Positions 1 through 6,836 of a stretch of 14,753 nucleotides of DNA are shown here, piece by piece. Below the pieces are notes generated by a model, which saw nothing but the letters and a program-made list of their open reading frames with translations, was not told the origin of the DNA and ran no database searches. The stretch is from a bacterium UBP10_UBA1149 (GTDB taxonomy: Bacteria > Desulfobacterota > Binatia > UBA1149). The position numbers and the translations under genes were made by a program. Each line of letters begins with the position of its first letter. Positions within the stretch are counted from its first letter, which is position 1. Location of the stretch: the NCBI GenBank assembly GCA_002311335.1, contig DBZX01000085.1:8029-22781 (forward strand), given 5' to 3'.

Positions 1-984
1 AACAAGGCGCTGTACGACTGGGTGCTCGACGCTCTTGACAGCGAGTGTCACCCGCAGCAGATCGAGTTTGCGCGCCTCAACCTGACCCACACCGTGATGA
101 GCAAGCGCGTGCTGCGCGGCCTGGTAGAAGAGGGCAAGGTGTCGGGCTGGGACGACCCTCGCATGCCCACGCTTTCGGGCATGCGCAGGCGTGGCTACCC
201 GCCGGCGGCCATACGTAACTTCTGCCTCGGCGTTGGAGTGACCCGCAGCGACAACACGGTGCAGTACGAGCAGCTCGAGCACGAGCTGCGGCAGGAGCTC
301 AACAGCAGCGCTACTCGACTGATGGGCGTGCTCGACCCATTGAAGCTCACTATCACCAACTGGCCCGAGGGTAAGGTCGAGCAACTCACGGCCATCAACA
401 ACCCCGAGGACGAGTCGGCGGGCACGCGCGAGCTGCCCTTCAGCGGCAGCCTCTACGTCGAACGCGAGGACTTCATGGAAGACCCGCCGCGCAAGTTTTT
501 TCGCCTCTCGCCCGGCCGCGAAGTACGCCTTCGCTACGCCTACTTTGTTACTTGCAACGAGGTCGTCAAGAACGACGAGGGCGAGGTCATCGAGTTGCTG
601 TGCAGCTACGACCCGGCTACCAGGGGCGGCGATTCGCCCGATGGCCGCAAGGTGAAGGCCACCCTGCACTGGGTGTCAGCCGAGCAGTCGGTGCCGGCCC
701 GAGTGCGCCTGTACGACCGGCTGTTCACGGCCGAAAACCCGCTGGCTGAAGTCGCTGACAGCGGCAAAGACGGCAACAACATTGGCGATGCCATCAACCC
801 CGACTCGCTGCTGGAACTCAGCCAAAGCCGATTGGAACCATCGGCCGCCGACCTCAAAGCCGGCGTGACCTGCCAGTTCGAGCGCAAGGGTTACTTCTGC
901 CTCGACCCCGACTCCACGGCAGACCTGCCGGTGTTCAACCGCACGGTCACCCTGCGCGACGCCTGGGCCCGCCTGCGCAAGTAG
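1..984 (+). CDS. glnS: Glutaminyl-tRNA synthetase, C-terminal part (5' truncated by window edge)
   Basis: Class I aminoacyl-tRNA synthetase that charges tRNA-Gln with glutamine in the cytoplasm. Reading is open from base 1, so the start and the HIGH-containing Rossmann half lie outside the window; 327 residues remain of a protein usually about 550 long. The fragment carries the KMSKS-loop variant VMSKR (fragment residues 32-36), then the GWDDPRMPT and RRRGY segments typical of GlnRS. The two beta-barrel anticodon-binding domains follow (PFSG, KVKATLHWVSA, LYDRLF) and the conserved end GYFCLD...FNRTVTLRD. These segments closely follow E. coli GlnRS as I remember it and separate it from GluRS. 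Having GlnRS means this organism need not rely only on GatCAB transamidation for Gln-tRNA. Identity is secure; no oddities seen. Confidence 0.97.
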   Translation, partial: NKALYDWVLDALDSECHPQQIEFARLNLTHTVMSKRVLRGLVEEGKVSGWDDPRMPTLSGMRRRGYPPAAIRNFCLGVGVTRSDNTVQYEQLEHELRQELNSSATRLMGVLDPLKLTITNWPEGKVEQLTAINNPEDESAGTRELPFSGSLYVEREDFMEDPPRKFFRLSPGREVRLRYAYFVTCNEVVKNDEGEVIELLCSYDPATRGGDSPDGRKVKATLHWVSAEQSVPARVRLYDRLFTAENPLAEVADSGKDGNNIGDAINPDSLLELSQSRLEPSAADLKAGVTCQFERKGYFCLDPDSTADLPVFNRTVTLRDAWARLRK

Positions 985-1087
985 ACCCGGCAGTAATCCA
1001 GCACCCGGGTGGTTAGAAATGCGCCGCCCGGAATAGTTGTCGACCCGTTCTTGCTCCCACCGCGCCGCCGGGTAACACCTGTTGGGG

Positions 1088-2512
1088 ATGAGAAGGCCTG
1101 CATTCTTCGAGGCACCCTGCCTGGCGTTGTTACTGGTCGTGCTCTCAACCGGGGGCTGCACGCGGTCGGAACCCGCTCAGCCCAACCTGTTGCTGATCGT
1201 GGTCGACACCCTGCGCGCCGACCACCTCGGGGGCTACGGCTACCCCCTTGCGACCAGCCCGGCCATCGACACGCTGGCCGAGCAGGGCGTGCTCTTTGAG
1301 CAGGCCATTGCGCCCGCTCCCTGGACCAGGCCATCGGCCGCAACCCTGTTGACCGGGCTGCTGCCTGAAACCCTCGGGCTTACCTGCGCCAGCCACAACC
1401 TGCCACGCGAGGGCTGCGACGTGCTGCCCGCGGGCGCCCTGACACTGGCCGAACGCCTGGCGGCGGCGGGCTACGACACGGCGGCCGTGGTGGCCAATAT
1501 ACAGGTGGACTCGCTGTTCGGCTTCGCCCAGGGCTACGACGAATTCGCCAGCGTGTTTCCCGATCTCACCCACGACATGCAGGCCCGCGCCGACTGGAGC
1601 AGCTTTGAGTGGGAGGACACGACCACCCGCGACGTCACCGACAGGGCCCGGGCCTGGCTGGCCGAGCGTGGCCGTGCCCGCTCACCGTTCTTCCTCTACC
1701 TGCACTACCTCGACCCGCACGAGCCCTACACGCCCCCCGCCGAACACGCGCGACTGTTCACGGCGGCGGACTACGACAGCCCCTACCCCGAGGTGAGACG
1801 TGAGCTGCCGCTTTACGACGGCGAGATACACTACGTTGATTCGGCCGTGGGCCGGGTACTCGATTCGCTGGCCGCGGCCGGCCTCGACGACAACACCATC
1901 GTGCTGCTCACCTCCGATCACGGCGAAGCCTTCGGCGAGCACGGGGCGCTCGACCGGCGCCACGGCCTGACCCTGTTCGACGACCAGTTGCACGTGCCGC
2001 TGATCATGCGCGCACCGGGAAGGCTGAAGGCGGGCGTGCGGGTGACCGCCCAGGTGCGCCTGGTGGACGTGCTGCCGAGCCTGCTCGAGCTCATGGGCCT
2101 TGAGTCCGGGGGGATGTTGCAGGGCCACTCGCTGCTGGAGCTCGCGCGCGGCGGCGCCGATCCCAAGCTCGACGCCGTGGCCGCCTGGGGTTACCGACCG
2201 CTCAGCGCGCTGCGCACTCCCCCGTGGAAACTCATCGTCGACCACCGCACCGGCCGGACAAGCCTTTACAACCTCGCGGCCGACCCCCTGGAGCAGCACG
2301 ACATCGCACGCGGACAGGGCGCGTTGACCCTGCTGCTGCGCGATCGGATGCAGCGACGGCTCGATGAATCGCGCAAACTGCGCGAGGCCCTGGTGGCCAC
2401 CGCCGGCGAACAGCGCGACAGCGCCCCACGAGATAACGCCCCGCTGCCCCTGAGCGACCGCCAGCGCGAGGCCTTGCGGGCGCTGGGCTACCTGGACAAC
2501 GGCGAGCAGTAA
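1088..2512 (+). CDS. Sulfatase/alkaline-phosphatase-fold hydrolase, putative lipoprotein, Thr at the catalytic position
   Basis: Predicted exported metal-dependent hydrolase of 474 residues. The ATG at 1088 is chosen over an in-frame TTG at 1082, because GGGG lies just before it. The N-terminus (RR, hydrophobic run 11-19, then LSTGGC with Cys24) looks like a lipoprotein signal, although the lipobox is degenerate. Sulfatase-family landmarks are present: VVDTLRADHLGGYG (metal ligands near D40), PWTRPSAATLLTG (active-site loop), HYLDPHEPYTPP, and TSDHGEAFGEHG with D277/H278 as metal ligands. In true sulfatases the loop is C/S-x-P-x-R and the Cys/Ser becomes formylglycine. Here Thr80 occupies that place and the Arg is Ala. 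A phosphodiesterase or phosphotransferase role with Thr as nucleophile is therefore more likely than sulfate ester hydrolysis. Separated from glnS by 103 bp; substrate unknown. Confidence 0.88.
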   Translation: MRRPAFFEAPCLALLLVVLSTGGCTRSEPAQPNLLLIVVDTLRADHLGGYGYPLATSPAIDTLAEQGVLFEQAIAPAPWTRPSAATLLTGLLPETLGLTCASHNLPREGCDVLPAGALTLAERLAAAGYDTAAVVANIQVDSLFGFAQGYDEFASVFPDLTHDMQARADWSSFEWEDTTTRDVTDRARAWLAERGRARSPFFLYLHYLDPHEPYTPPAEHARLFTAADYDSPYPEVRRELPLYDGEIHYVDSAVGRVLDSLAAAGLDDNTIVLLTSDHGEAFGEHGALDRRHGLTLFDDQLHVPLIMRAPGRLKAGVRVTAQVRLVDVLPSLLELMGLESGGMLQGHSLLELARGGADPKLDAVAAWGYRPLSALRTPPWKLIVDHRTGRTSLYNLAADPLEQHDIARGQGALTLLLRDRMQRRLDESRKLREALVATAGEQRDSAPRDNAPLPLSDRQREALRALGYLDNGEQ

Positions 2513-2546
2513 GTGCTGCCTGGCGGCGACGCGGCACAGCTCCCAG

Positions 2547-2576
2547 CTGCCAGCAGCCTTGCTCAGCGGCTGGCAG
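2547..2576 (+). terminator. Hairpin after the sulfatase-like gene, weak terminator candidate
   Basis: Arms 2547-2557 (CTGCCAGCAGC) and 2566-2576 (GCGGCTGGCAG) pair over 11 positions with one mismatch and an 8 nt loop. It lies in the 81 bp gap between the sulfatase-like gene and the CoA-transferase. No U-tract follows, so intrinsic termination is doubtful; it could be an attenuating or mRNA-end structure. Confidence 0.3.
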
Positions 2577-2593
2577 AGTAGTACACCGGACAC

Positions 2594-3805
2594 ATGCAGG
2601 ATCATCTCAAAGGTATACGCGTACTCGAAGTAGCCCAGTGGTGGTTCGTGCCCGCCGCCGGCGCCGTGCTGGCCGACTGGGGCGCGGACGTCATCAAGAT
2701 CGAGCACCCGGTGAGCGGCGACGGTCAGCGCGGACTTGTGGCCTCGGGCCTGATACCGGGCGACAACAGCGGCGTTAGCTTCATGATGGAGCAGTCCAAC
2801 CGCGGTAAGCGCAGCGTCGGACTCGATCTCGCCACAGAGCGCGGACGCAAGATACTCTACCGCCTGGTAGAAAGCAGCGACGTGTTTCTCACCAACTTTC
2901 TCACCCCCGCGCGCCGCAAGCTGGCCATTGACCTGGCCGACATACGCGCGATCAACCCCGACATCATCTACGTGCGTGGCAGCGGACAAGGAGTGCGTGG
3001 ACCAGACGCCGAAAAGGCCGGCTACGACGGCACGGCTTTCTGGAGCCGGGGCGGCGTAGGCCAGGCCATAACTCGAGACTGGATGGAGTACCCGGTGATG
3101 CCGCGCGCGGCGCTGGGCGATTCAATCGGCGCCATGACCATAGCCGGCGGCATAGCCGCGGCCCTGCTCAAGCGCGAGCGCAGCGGCGAACCGTCGGTGG
3201 TAGACGTGTCGCTGATGGGCACGGCCATGTGGGCGCTGGGCGCCGACCTCGTGGCTGCCGACCTCACCGGCAGCGCCATGCCCTCGTTTGACCACGGCAG
3301 CAGTCCCAACCCCGTTGTAGGCACTTACGGAACGAAAGACGGCCGCTGGATCATGTTCAACTACCTGCAGGCCGACCGCTGGTGGCCGGACCTCTGCCGC
3401 CGCATGGACCGCGAAGACCTCATCACCGACGAGCGTTTCAAAGACGCAGCGTCGCGCTACCACAACGCTGAAGCCTGCGTGGCCGAACTCGACGCGATCT
3501 TTGCCTCGCGCACGCTCGTCCAGTGGCGCGAAGCCCTGGCCGACGCCGAGGGCGCGTGGGCACCCTACCAGACCACGCCCGAGGTGCTGGCCGATCCGCA
3601 GACCGAGGCCAACGGCTACCTGCCCGAGATCGAGGTCAACGGCCGGAAGGTGCGACTGGTGGCCAACCCGGTGCAGTTCGACGAGACCCCGCTTACGCTC
3701 ACGCGCGCGCCCGAACACGGCGAGCACACCGAGCAGGTGCTGCTCGAGCTGGGCATGGACTGGGATGAGATCGCCGAGGGCAAGAAAGACGGCTCGGTAC
3801 TGTAG
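2594..3805 (+). CDS. Class III CoA-transferase (CaiB/BaiF family)
   Basis: Moves CoA between a CoA thioester and a free acid, activating a carboxylic acid without ATP. The 403 residues match the usual family length. The N-terminal signature is clear (LKGIRVLEVAQWW, then AVLADWGADVIKIEHP), followed by NRGKRSVGLDL and DVFLTNF. The catalytic Asp that forms the acyl-anhydride intermediate is expected in the segment GDSIGAMTIAGGI, at D176. The C-terminal lid domain has the usual DGRWIMFN, the RF segment and a VRLVANPVQF stretch. The start is set by the MQDHLKGIRV beginning; the ribosome site is weak (only GGA a few bases upstream). Seven of 19 isoleucines are AUA. Family assignment is strong. The acid it activates cannot be deduced, but the many CoA genes nearby fit a catabolic role. 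Confidence 0.95.
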   Translation: MQDHLKGIRVLEVAQWWFVPAAGAVLADWGADVIKIEHPVSGDGQRGLVASGLIPGDNSGVSFMMEQSNRGKRSVGLDLATERGRKILYRLVESSDVFLTNFLTPARRKLAIDLADIRAINPDIIYVRGSGQGVRGPDAEKAGYDGTAFWSRGGVGQAITRDWMEYPVMPRAALGDSIGAMTIAGGIAAALLKRERSGEPSVVDVSLMGTAMWALGADLVAADLTGSAMPSFDHGSSPNPVVGTYGTKDGRWIMFNYLQADRWWPDLCRRMDREDLITDERFKDAASRYHNAEACVAELDAIFASRTLVQWREALADAEGAWAPYQTTPEVLADPQTEANGYLPEIEVNGRKVRLVANPVQFDETPLTLTRAPEHGEHTEQVLLELGMDWDEIAEGKKDGSVL

Positions 3806-3817
3806 GCGACGGGGTCT

Positions 3818-3840
3818 CCAGGCAGCGGCTGCCCGGTTCT
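3818..3840. terminator. Hairpin between convergent genes, candidate bidirectional terminator
   Basis: In the 33 bp gap between the tail-to-tail CoA-transferase and glycosyltransferase genes, GGCAG (3821-3825) and CTGCC (3829-3833) form a stem with a CGG loop, extended by CC/GG beyond one mismatch. A short TTCT follows on the plus strand. The stem is GC-rich but the T-tract is minimal, so termination is only suggested by position. Confidence 0.35.
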
Positions 3841-5116
3841 AGCGCCCGGCCGCCTCGCTCGCTTCGATCCAGACCGACTGCACCCGCTCAAACACGGCCT
3901 TCCAGGAGAACGACGCCAGGCTGTCGGCCAGCGTTTCGGTCTTGAGAGCGCCAGCGGCCAACCCCGCTTCCAGCGTGTCAGTGAGCGCCCCTACGAAGGC
4001 CGGCAGGGCGTCTTCGCGCGGCGTGTCGACCGCCTTCATGGCCGGGGCCGGCAGCAGCGCCAGGGCCTCGCCCAGCCGTGCGGCCATGGCCTCGCGCAAG
4101 CCCGGCAAGTCGGTGGCGACCAGGCGGCAGCCGCAGGCAAGCGCCTCGGCCAGCACCAGGGGCAGCCCCTCGTAGAACGACGGCAGCACGAACACCGCCG
4201 CCCGCCGCATGAGCGCGGCCAGCTCGGCCTGATCAAGGCGACCATGAAAACTCACCAGCGGCGACATTTCTTTCATACGCTGCCGCAGCGCATCGGCCTC
4301 GCGGCCCTGCCCGCCGCCGGCCACCTGCAACAGCAGGCCGGGCACGCGCGCGGCCAACACCTCTACCGCGTCAAGCAACTGCGGCAGCCCCTTGGCCGCG
4401 GCCAGTTTGCCGGCGTACAACAACACCGGGCCGGGGTCGGGCTCACGCCCCTGCAGATTAAACAGGCCGTCGTCGTAACCCGCACCGACCACCCCCACGC
4501 GCCCGGGCGCAAAGCCCAGCGCCCGCTGGTACTCCCCCGACTGCTGCTGCTGCAGCACGAGCAGGCGCTCGTTGCGCGCGAGGCTGCTACGCAAGGAATC
4601 GGCCAGGCCGGGGCAGAGCGACATCTGCCTGAGACAGGTGCCGTGCGCGTGCATGACCACCGGCAACGAGGGAGCCACGTCCTTGACCAGCGAGGCCACT
4701 ATCCAGGCGTGGTGCGCGTGCACGAGGTCGGGGCTGAAATCCTCCAGCTGCTTTCGTATGGCCTCACGCCAGGCATCGCGGTAAGCGGCCAGCTGCGCGG
4801 GTGCCAGTTCGCTGAAGCGCGAGCTCGCGTAGGGCATCACGTCGCTCATGCCCGGCAGGGCGAAGTCGAGATCGGTCGCGTCGGGGACGGCGGCCGCGCC
4901 TGCCGCCTGCCCATCCACCGCTTTAAAGGTCACGCAGGCCACGGCGTCGCCCGGCAGCCCGCCGACGCCAGCCGGAATGCGATCGCCGGGCACGCCCACG
5001 AGAACGCGTTGCTTCCAGCCGGCCGCGGTCGCGTTGGTGACCAGGGCGTCGAGCGTGATGCCACTGCCGGTGAGCAGGGGCCTCTGAGAGAGGAGGTGAA
5101 GTATCCGTCCAGACAT
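3839..5116 (-). CDS. Family 4 glycosyltransferase (GT-B fold)
   Basis: Retaining glycosyltransferase that would move a sugar from a nucleotide-activated donor to an envelope, polysaccharide or small-molecule acceptor. It has 425 residues from the ATG at 5116 (MSGRILHLLSQRPLLTGSG). An in-frame extension upstream to 5206 is possible but would overlap the hydratase gene and reads as low-complexity Arg/Ala sequence, so it was rejected. The N-terminal domain has the Gly-rich loop TGSG (16-19) and the HAHH segment (133-136). The C-terminal donor domain has LLYAGKLAAAKGL (232-244), the FHGRLD strand and the E-x7-E motif EGLPLVLAE (E316/E324). It lies 34 bp downstream of an enoyl-CoA hydratase and could share its transcript. 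No other sugar gene is nearby, so its donor and acceptor are unknown. Confidence 0.9.
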   Translation of the reverse strand: MSGRILHLLSQRPLLTGSGITLDALVTNATAAGWKQRVLVGVPGDRIPAGVGGLPGDAVACVTFKAVDGQAAGAAAVPDATDLDFALPGMSDVMPYASSRFSELAPAQLAAYRDAWREAIRKQLEDFSPDLVHAHHAWIVASLVKDVAPSLPVVMHAHGTCLRQMSLCPGLADSLRSSLARNERLLVLQQQQSGEYQRALGFAPGRVGVVGAGYDDGLFNLQGREPDPGPVLLYAGKLAAAKGLPQLLDAVEVLAARVPGLLLQVAGGGQGREADALRQRMKEMSPLVSFHGRLDQAELAALMRRAAVFVLPSFYEGLPLVLAEALACGCRLVATDLPGLREAMAARLGEALALLPAPAMKAVDTPREDALPAFVGALTDTLEAGLAAGALKTETLADSLASFSWKAVFERVQSVWIEASEAAGR

Positions 5117-5150
5117 GTACACGAAGCGGCGCGGGGCAGCGCGGCGCGAA

Positions 5151-5930
5151 TCAGCGTCCCTTGAATACGGGCGCGCGCTTTTCGGCGAAGGCCGCTGGAC
5201 CTTCACGCGCGTCGTCGCTGTCCATCACGCGCTGCCCGAGCTCCTTTTCCATCACGAAGCCGGGCTCCAGGTTGAGCGCGCGCACGGCTATCTCCTTCGC
5301 TGTGCGCACGGCCAGGGGACCGTTTTGACAAATGGTCTCGGCCAGTTCCATGGCTTCGTCCATGAGCTGGTCGGCGGGTACGACCTTGTTGACCAGGCCT
5401 ATGTCGTAGGCACGGGCGGCGCTTATGGGCTTGCCCGTTAGCAGCATTTCCATGGCCACTGCCCAGGGTATCTGCACGGGCAGCCTTATGTGCGAACCGC
5501 CGGTCGGAATTATTCCCCAGCGCACTTCACCCAAACCGAAGGTCGCGTGCTCGGCAGCGATGCGCAGATCGGTACCCTGCAGAAACTCCATGCCCCCGGC
5601 TATGCAGAAGCCGTTGACGGCACAGATGATGGGCTTGAACACGTCGGAGAACGGCCGCTTGGTGTGGTCCTCGTAACCCATCTCGTCACCGGACTGCAAC
5701 ATCGGGATGGCTTCCTTGAGATCCATGCCCGAGGAGAAAGCCTTGTCTCCTACCGCGGTAAGAATGGCCACCCTGAGATCGTCGTCCTCGTTGAAGTCCT
5801 CAAAGCAGGCGTCCATGCCACGCAGCATGTCGGCAGTAAAGGCGTTCATGGCCTCCGGGCGGTTGATGGTCATCACGGCCACCTGGCCGCGTCTTTCGTA
5901 GGTAAACGTGTCGGGAAGTTTTACTGTCAT
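5151..5930 (-). CDS. Enoyl-CoA hydratase/isomerase (crotonase family) with both catalytic glutamates
   Basis: Adds water to a 2-enoyl-CoA in beta-oxidation-type pathways. It has 259 residues from the ATG at 5930, chosen because GAGGAG stands 6 nt upstream; a longer frame to 6008 lacks such a site and adds non-homologous residues. The oxyanion-hole segments are AFSSGMDLK (64-72) and AVNGFCIAGGMEF (104-116). Glu115 and Glu135, 20 residues apart, correspond to the two catalytic Glu of rat mitochondrial hydratase (Glu144/Glu164), so true hydratase chemistry is plausible. The tail EGPAAFAEKRAPVFKGR is typical of the family. Isoleucine is coded by AUA in 7 of 15 cases, more than AUC. It begins a possible two-gene transcript with the glycosyltransferase. 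Exact acyl-CoA substrate unknown. Confidence 0.94.
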   Translation of the reverse strand: MTVKLPDTFTYERRGQVAVMTINRPEAMNAFTADMLRGMDACFEDFNEDDDLRVAILTAVGDKAFSSGMDLKEAIPMLQSGDEMGYEDHTKRPFSDVFKPIICAVNGFCIAGGMEFLQGTDLRIAAEHATFGLGEVRWGIIPTGGSHIRLPVQIPWAVAMEMLLTGKPISAARAYDIGLVNKVVPADQLMDEAMELAETICQNGPLAVRTAKEIAVRALNLEPGFVMEKELGQRVMDSDDAREGPAAFAEKRAPVFKGR

Positions 5931-6063
5931 TTCGCTCCTCGTTGGGCGGCCGCGGCCAAAAACCGCTACAGGCAACCATACGGTCCGCGTAACGCCGTAG
6001 CCAGCCACAAAAAAACACCTTGACCATACCCACCCGATGGGAGGACAAAGGATGCAAGGACAG

Positions 6064-6094
6064 CCCGGACCCGCCCACAGGCATCAGGTCCGGG
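6064..6094 (+). promoter_or_regulatory. Hairpin in the leader of the small ORF, adjoining its ribosome site
   Basis: A perfect 8 bp inverted repeat, CCCGGACC (6064-6071) and GGTCCGGG (6087-6094), encloses a 15 nt loop. The GAGGAG Shine-Dalgarno (6096-6101) begins two bases after the right arm. If transcribed on the plus strand, the structure could affect ribosome access; that role is inference. It does not match a riboswitch class I can recognise. Confidence 0.4.
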
Positions 6095-6109
6095 TGAGGA
6101 GCAAACGGT

Positions 6110-6172
6110 ATGGATACTCTGCTGGTGCTGGCGGCCGGCTTCATGTTGGTGGGAATACTATTCCCCGACTGA
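6110..6172 (+). CDS. Possible 20-residue hydrophobic small protein
   Basis: ATG at 6110, stop at 6170-6172. The product begins MDTLLVLAAGF and ends GILFPD: one short hydrophobic stretch flanked by acidic residues, long enough for a marginal membrane helix. The support is a strong GAGGAG Shine-Dalgarno ending 8 nt before the ATG, with a stable hairpin just ahead of it. No family is recognised, and short hydrophobic frames arise by chance, so the call is tentative. An overlapping frame from ATG 6053 (about 46 codons) also has a GGAGG-like site but reads as Gly/Arg-rich unremarkable sequence. No plus-strand partner gene follows. Confidence 0.3.
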   Translation: MDTLLVLAAGFMLVGILFPD

Positions 6173-6353
6173 CTGAAACCGCTGACCGCTGACCGAAAAA
6201 AGAATCTGGCAGCCGTGATTTAGCTGGACATGGCTGTGGGCTGACTGGTGAGCTTGTGGCCATGAATCCAGGCCTGTCCAAGGCTGCAAATTCAGGCTTT
6301 CCCCATGCTGCAGCTCTCCTGCCTGCAGGCGCCCTGGCGGCGAGTGCACTGCT

Positions 6354-6830
6354 TCAGGCCAGGCGGAACACCGGCAGCACTATTTCTTCCTGGCCAGGAG
6401 CTTGTTCGCCTTGCCGGTCGTCGGCGCCGGCAGCAGGGGATTCAAGGCTGAGAAAATCAACCGTCACCCCCGCGCCTATCTCGAGTTCGGAGGGCGGGCA
6501 ATCAACGACCCGGCTGAGCAGTCTCACTCCCTCTTCCATCTCGACCACCACCACGGCGTAAGGGCAACGCTCGGCGAAGGCCGGGTGCATGGAACGCTCA
6601 GTGATGGTGTAGGTAAACACGGTGCCACGCCCGCTCGACTGCTCCCAGCTCCAGTTCCACGAGCTGCAGGCCGGGCATATCTCGCGCGGCACGTGGCGCC
6701 AGCGGCCGCAGTCCGAGCAGCGCTGAAAACTCAATCGGCCCGCGGCGCAGTGCCGATAAAACTCACCGTGCAATCCCTGCATCAAGGGCAGCGGCAGACC
6801 CACCGCCTTTTTCTTTCCACCATCAGCCAT
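6354..6830 (-). CDS. DUF35 Zn-ribbon/OB-fold acyl-CoA-associated protein
   Basis: Last gene of the six-gene minus-strand operon, 158 residues. A rubredoxin-like Zn ribbon, CSDC (38-41) and CPAC (52-55), is preceded by the helical segment common in this family and followed by an OB-fold (GRGTVFTYTITERSMHPAF...PYAVVVVEMEEGVRLLSRVVD). DUF35 proteins are known partners of thiolase-like enzymes; in actinobacterial steroid side-chain degradation the DUF35 part of ChsH2 pairs with the thiolase-like aldolase Ltp2. The gene starts 6 bp after the stop of the thiolase-like gene; a GAGGAA stands 10 nt before the ATG, inside that gene's end. The spacing and family pairing argue strongly for a complex with it. 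A Gly/Glu/Gln-rich tail (about 133-148) looks disordered. Confidence 0.9.
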   Translation of the reverse strand: MADGGKKKAVGLPLPLMQGLHGEFYRHCAAGRLSFQRCSDCGRWRHVPREICPACSSWNWSWEQSSGRGTVFTYTITERSMHPAFAERCPYAVVVVEMEEGVRLLSRVVDCPPSELEIGAGVTVDFLSLESPAAGADDRQGEQAPGQEEIVLPVFRLA

Positions 6831-6836
6831 CGCTTG

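Larger units (their letters stand above)
5931..6353. other. 423 bp intergenic region without a long gene
   Basis: Between the hydratase start and the DUF35 stop, both minus strand. It must hold the hydratase promoter on the minus strand, but I see no convincing -35/-10 pair. On the plus strand it has a hairpin, a strong Shine-Dalgarno and a short hydrophobic ORF (listed separately), a tandem GCTGACC GCTGACC at about 6180-6194, and the 10 bp palindrome GCCTGCAGGC further right. Reading the minus strand, a T6 run (revcomp of 6196-6201) lies downstream of the DUF35 operon after a weak CAGC/GCTG stem, a poor terminator candidate. Confidence 0.5.

Noticed and set aside
1002..1011. Palindrome CACCCGGGTG after glnS as a terminator or operator
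   Set aside because: No loop and no T-run; a 10 bp palindrome is not strong evidence in GC-rich sequence.
4244..5164. Long plus-strand open frame opposite the glycosyltransferase
   Set aside because: It mirrors a well-supported gene, has no recognisable domain, and is rich in His/Arg/Gly as antisense frames of GC-rich genes usually are.
6020..6048. Plus-strand promoter starting with TTGACC upstream of the small ORF
   Set aside because: At the expected 17 bp spacing the -10 position reads GGACAA, which does not resemble TATAAT.
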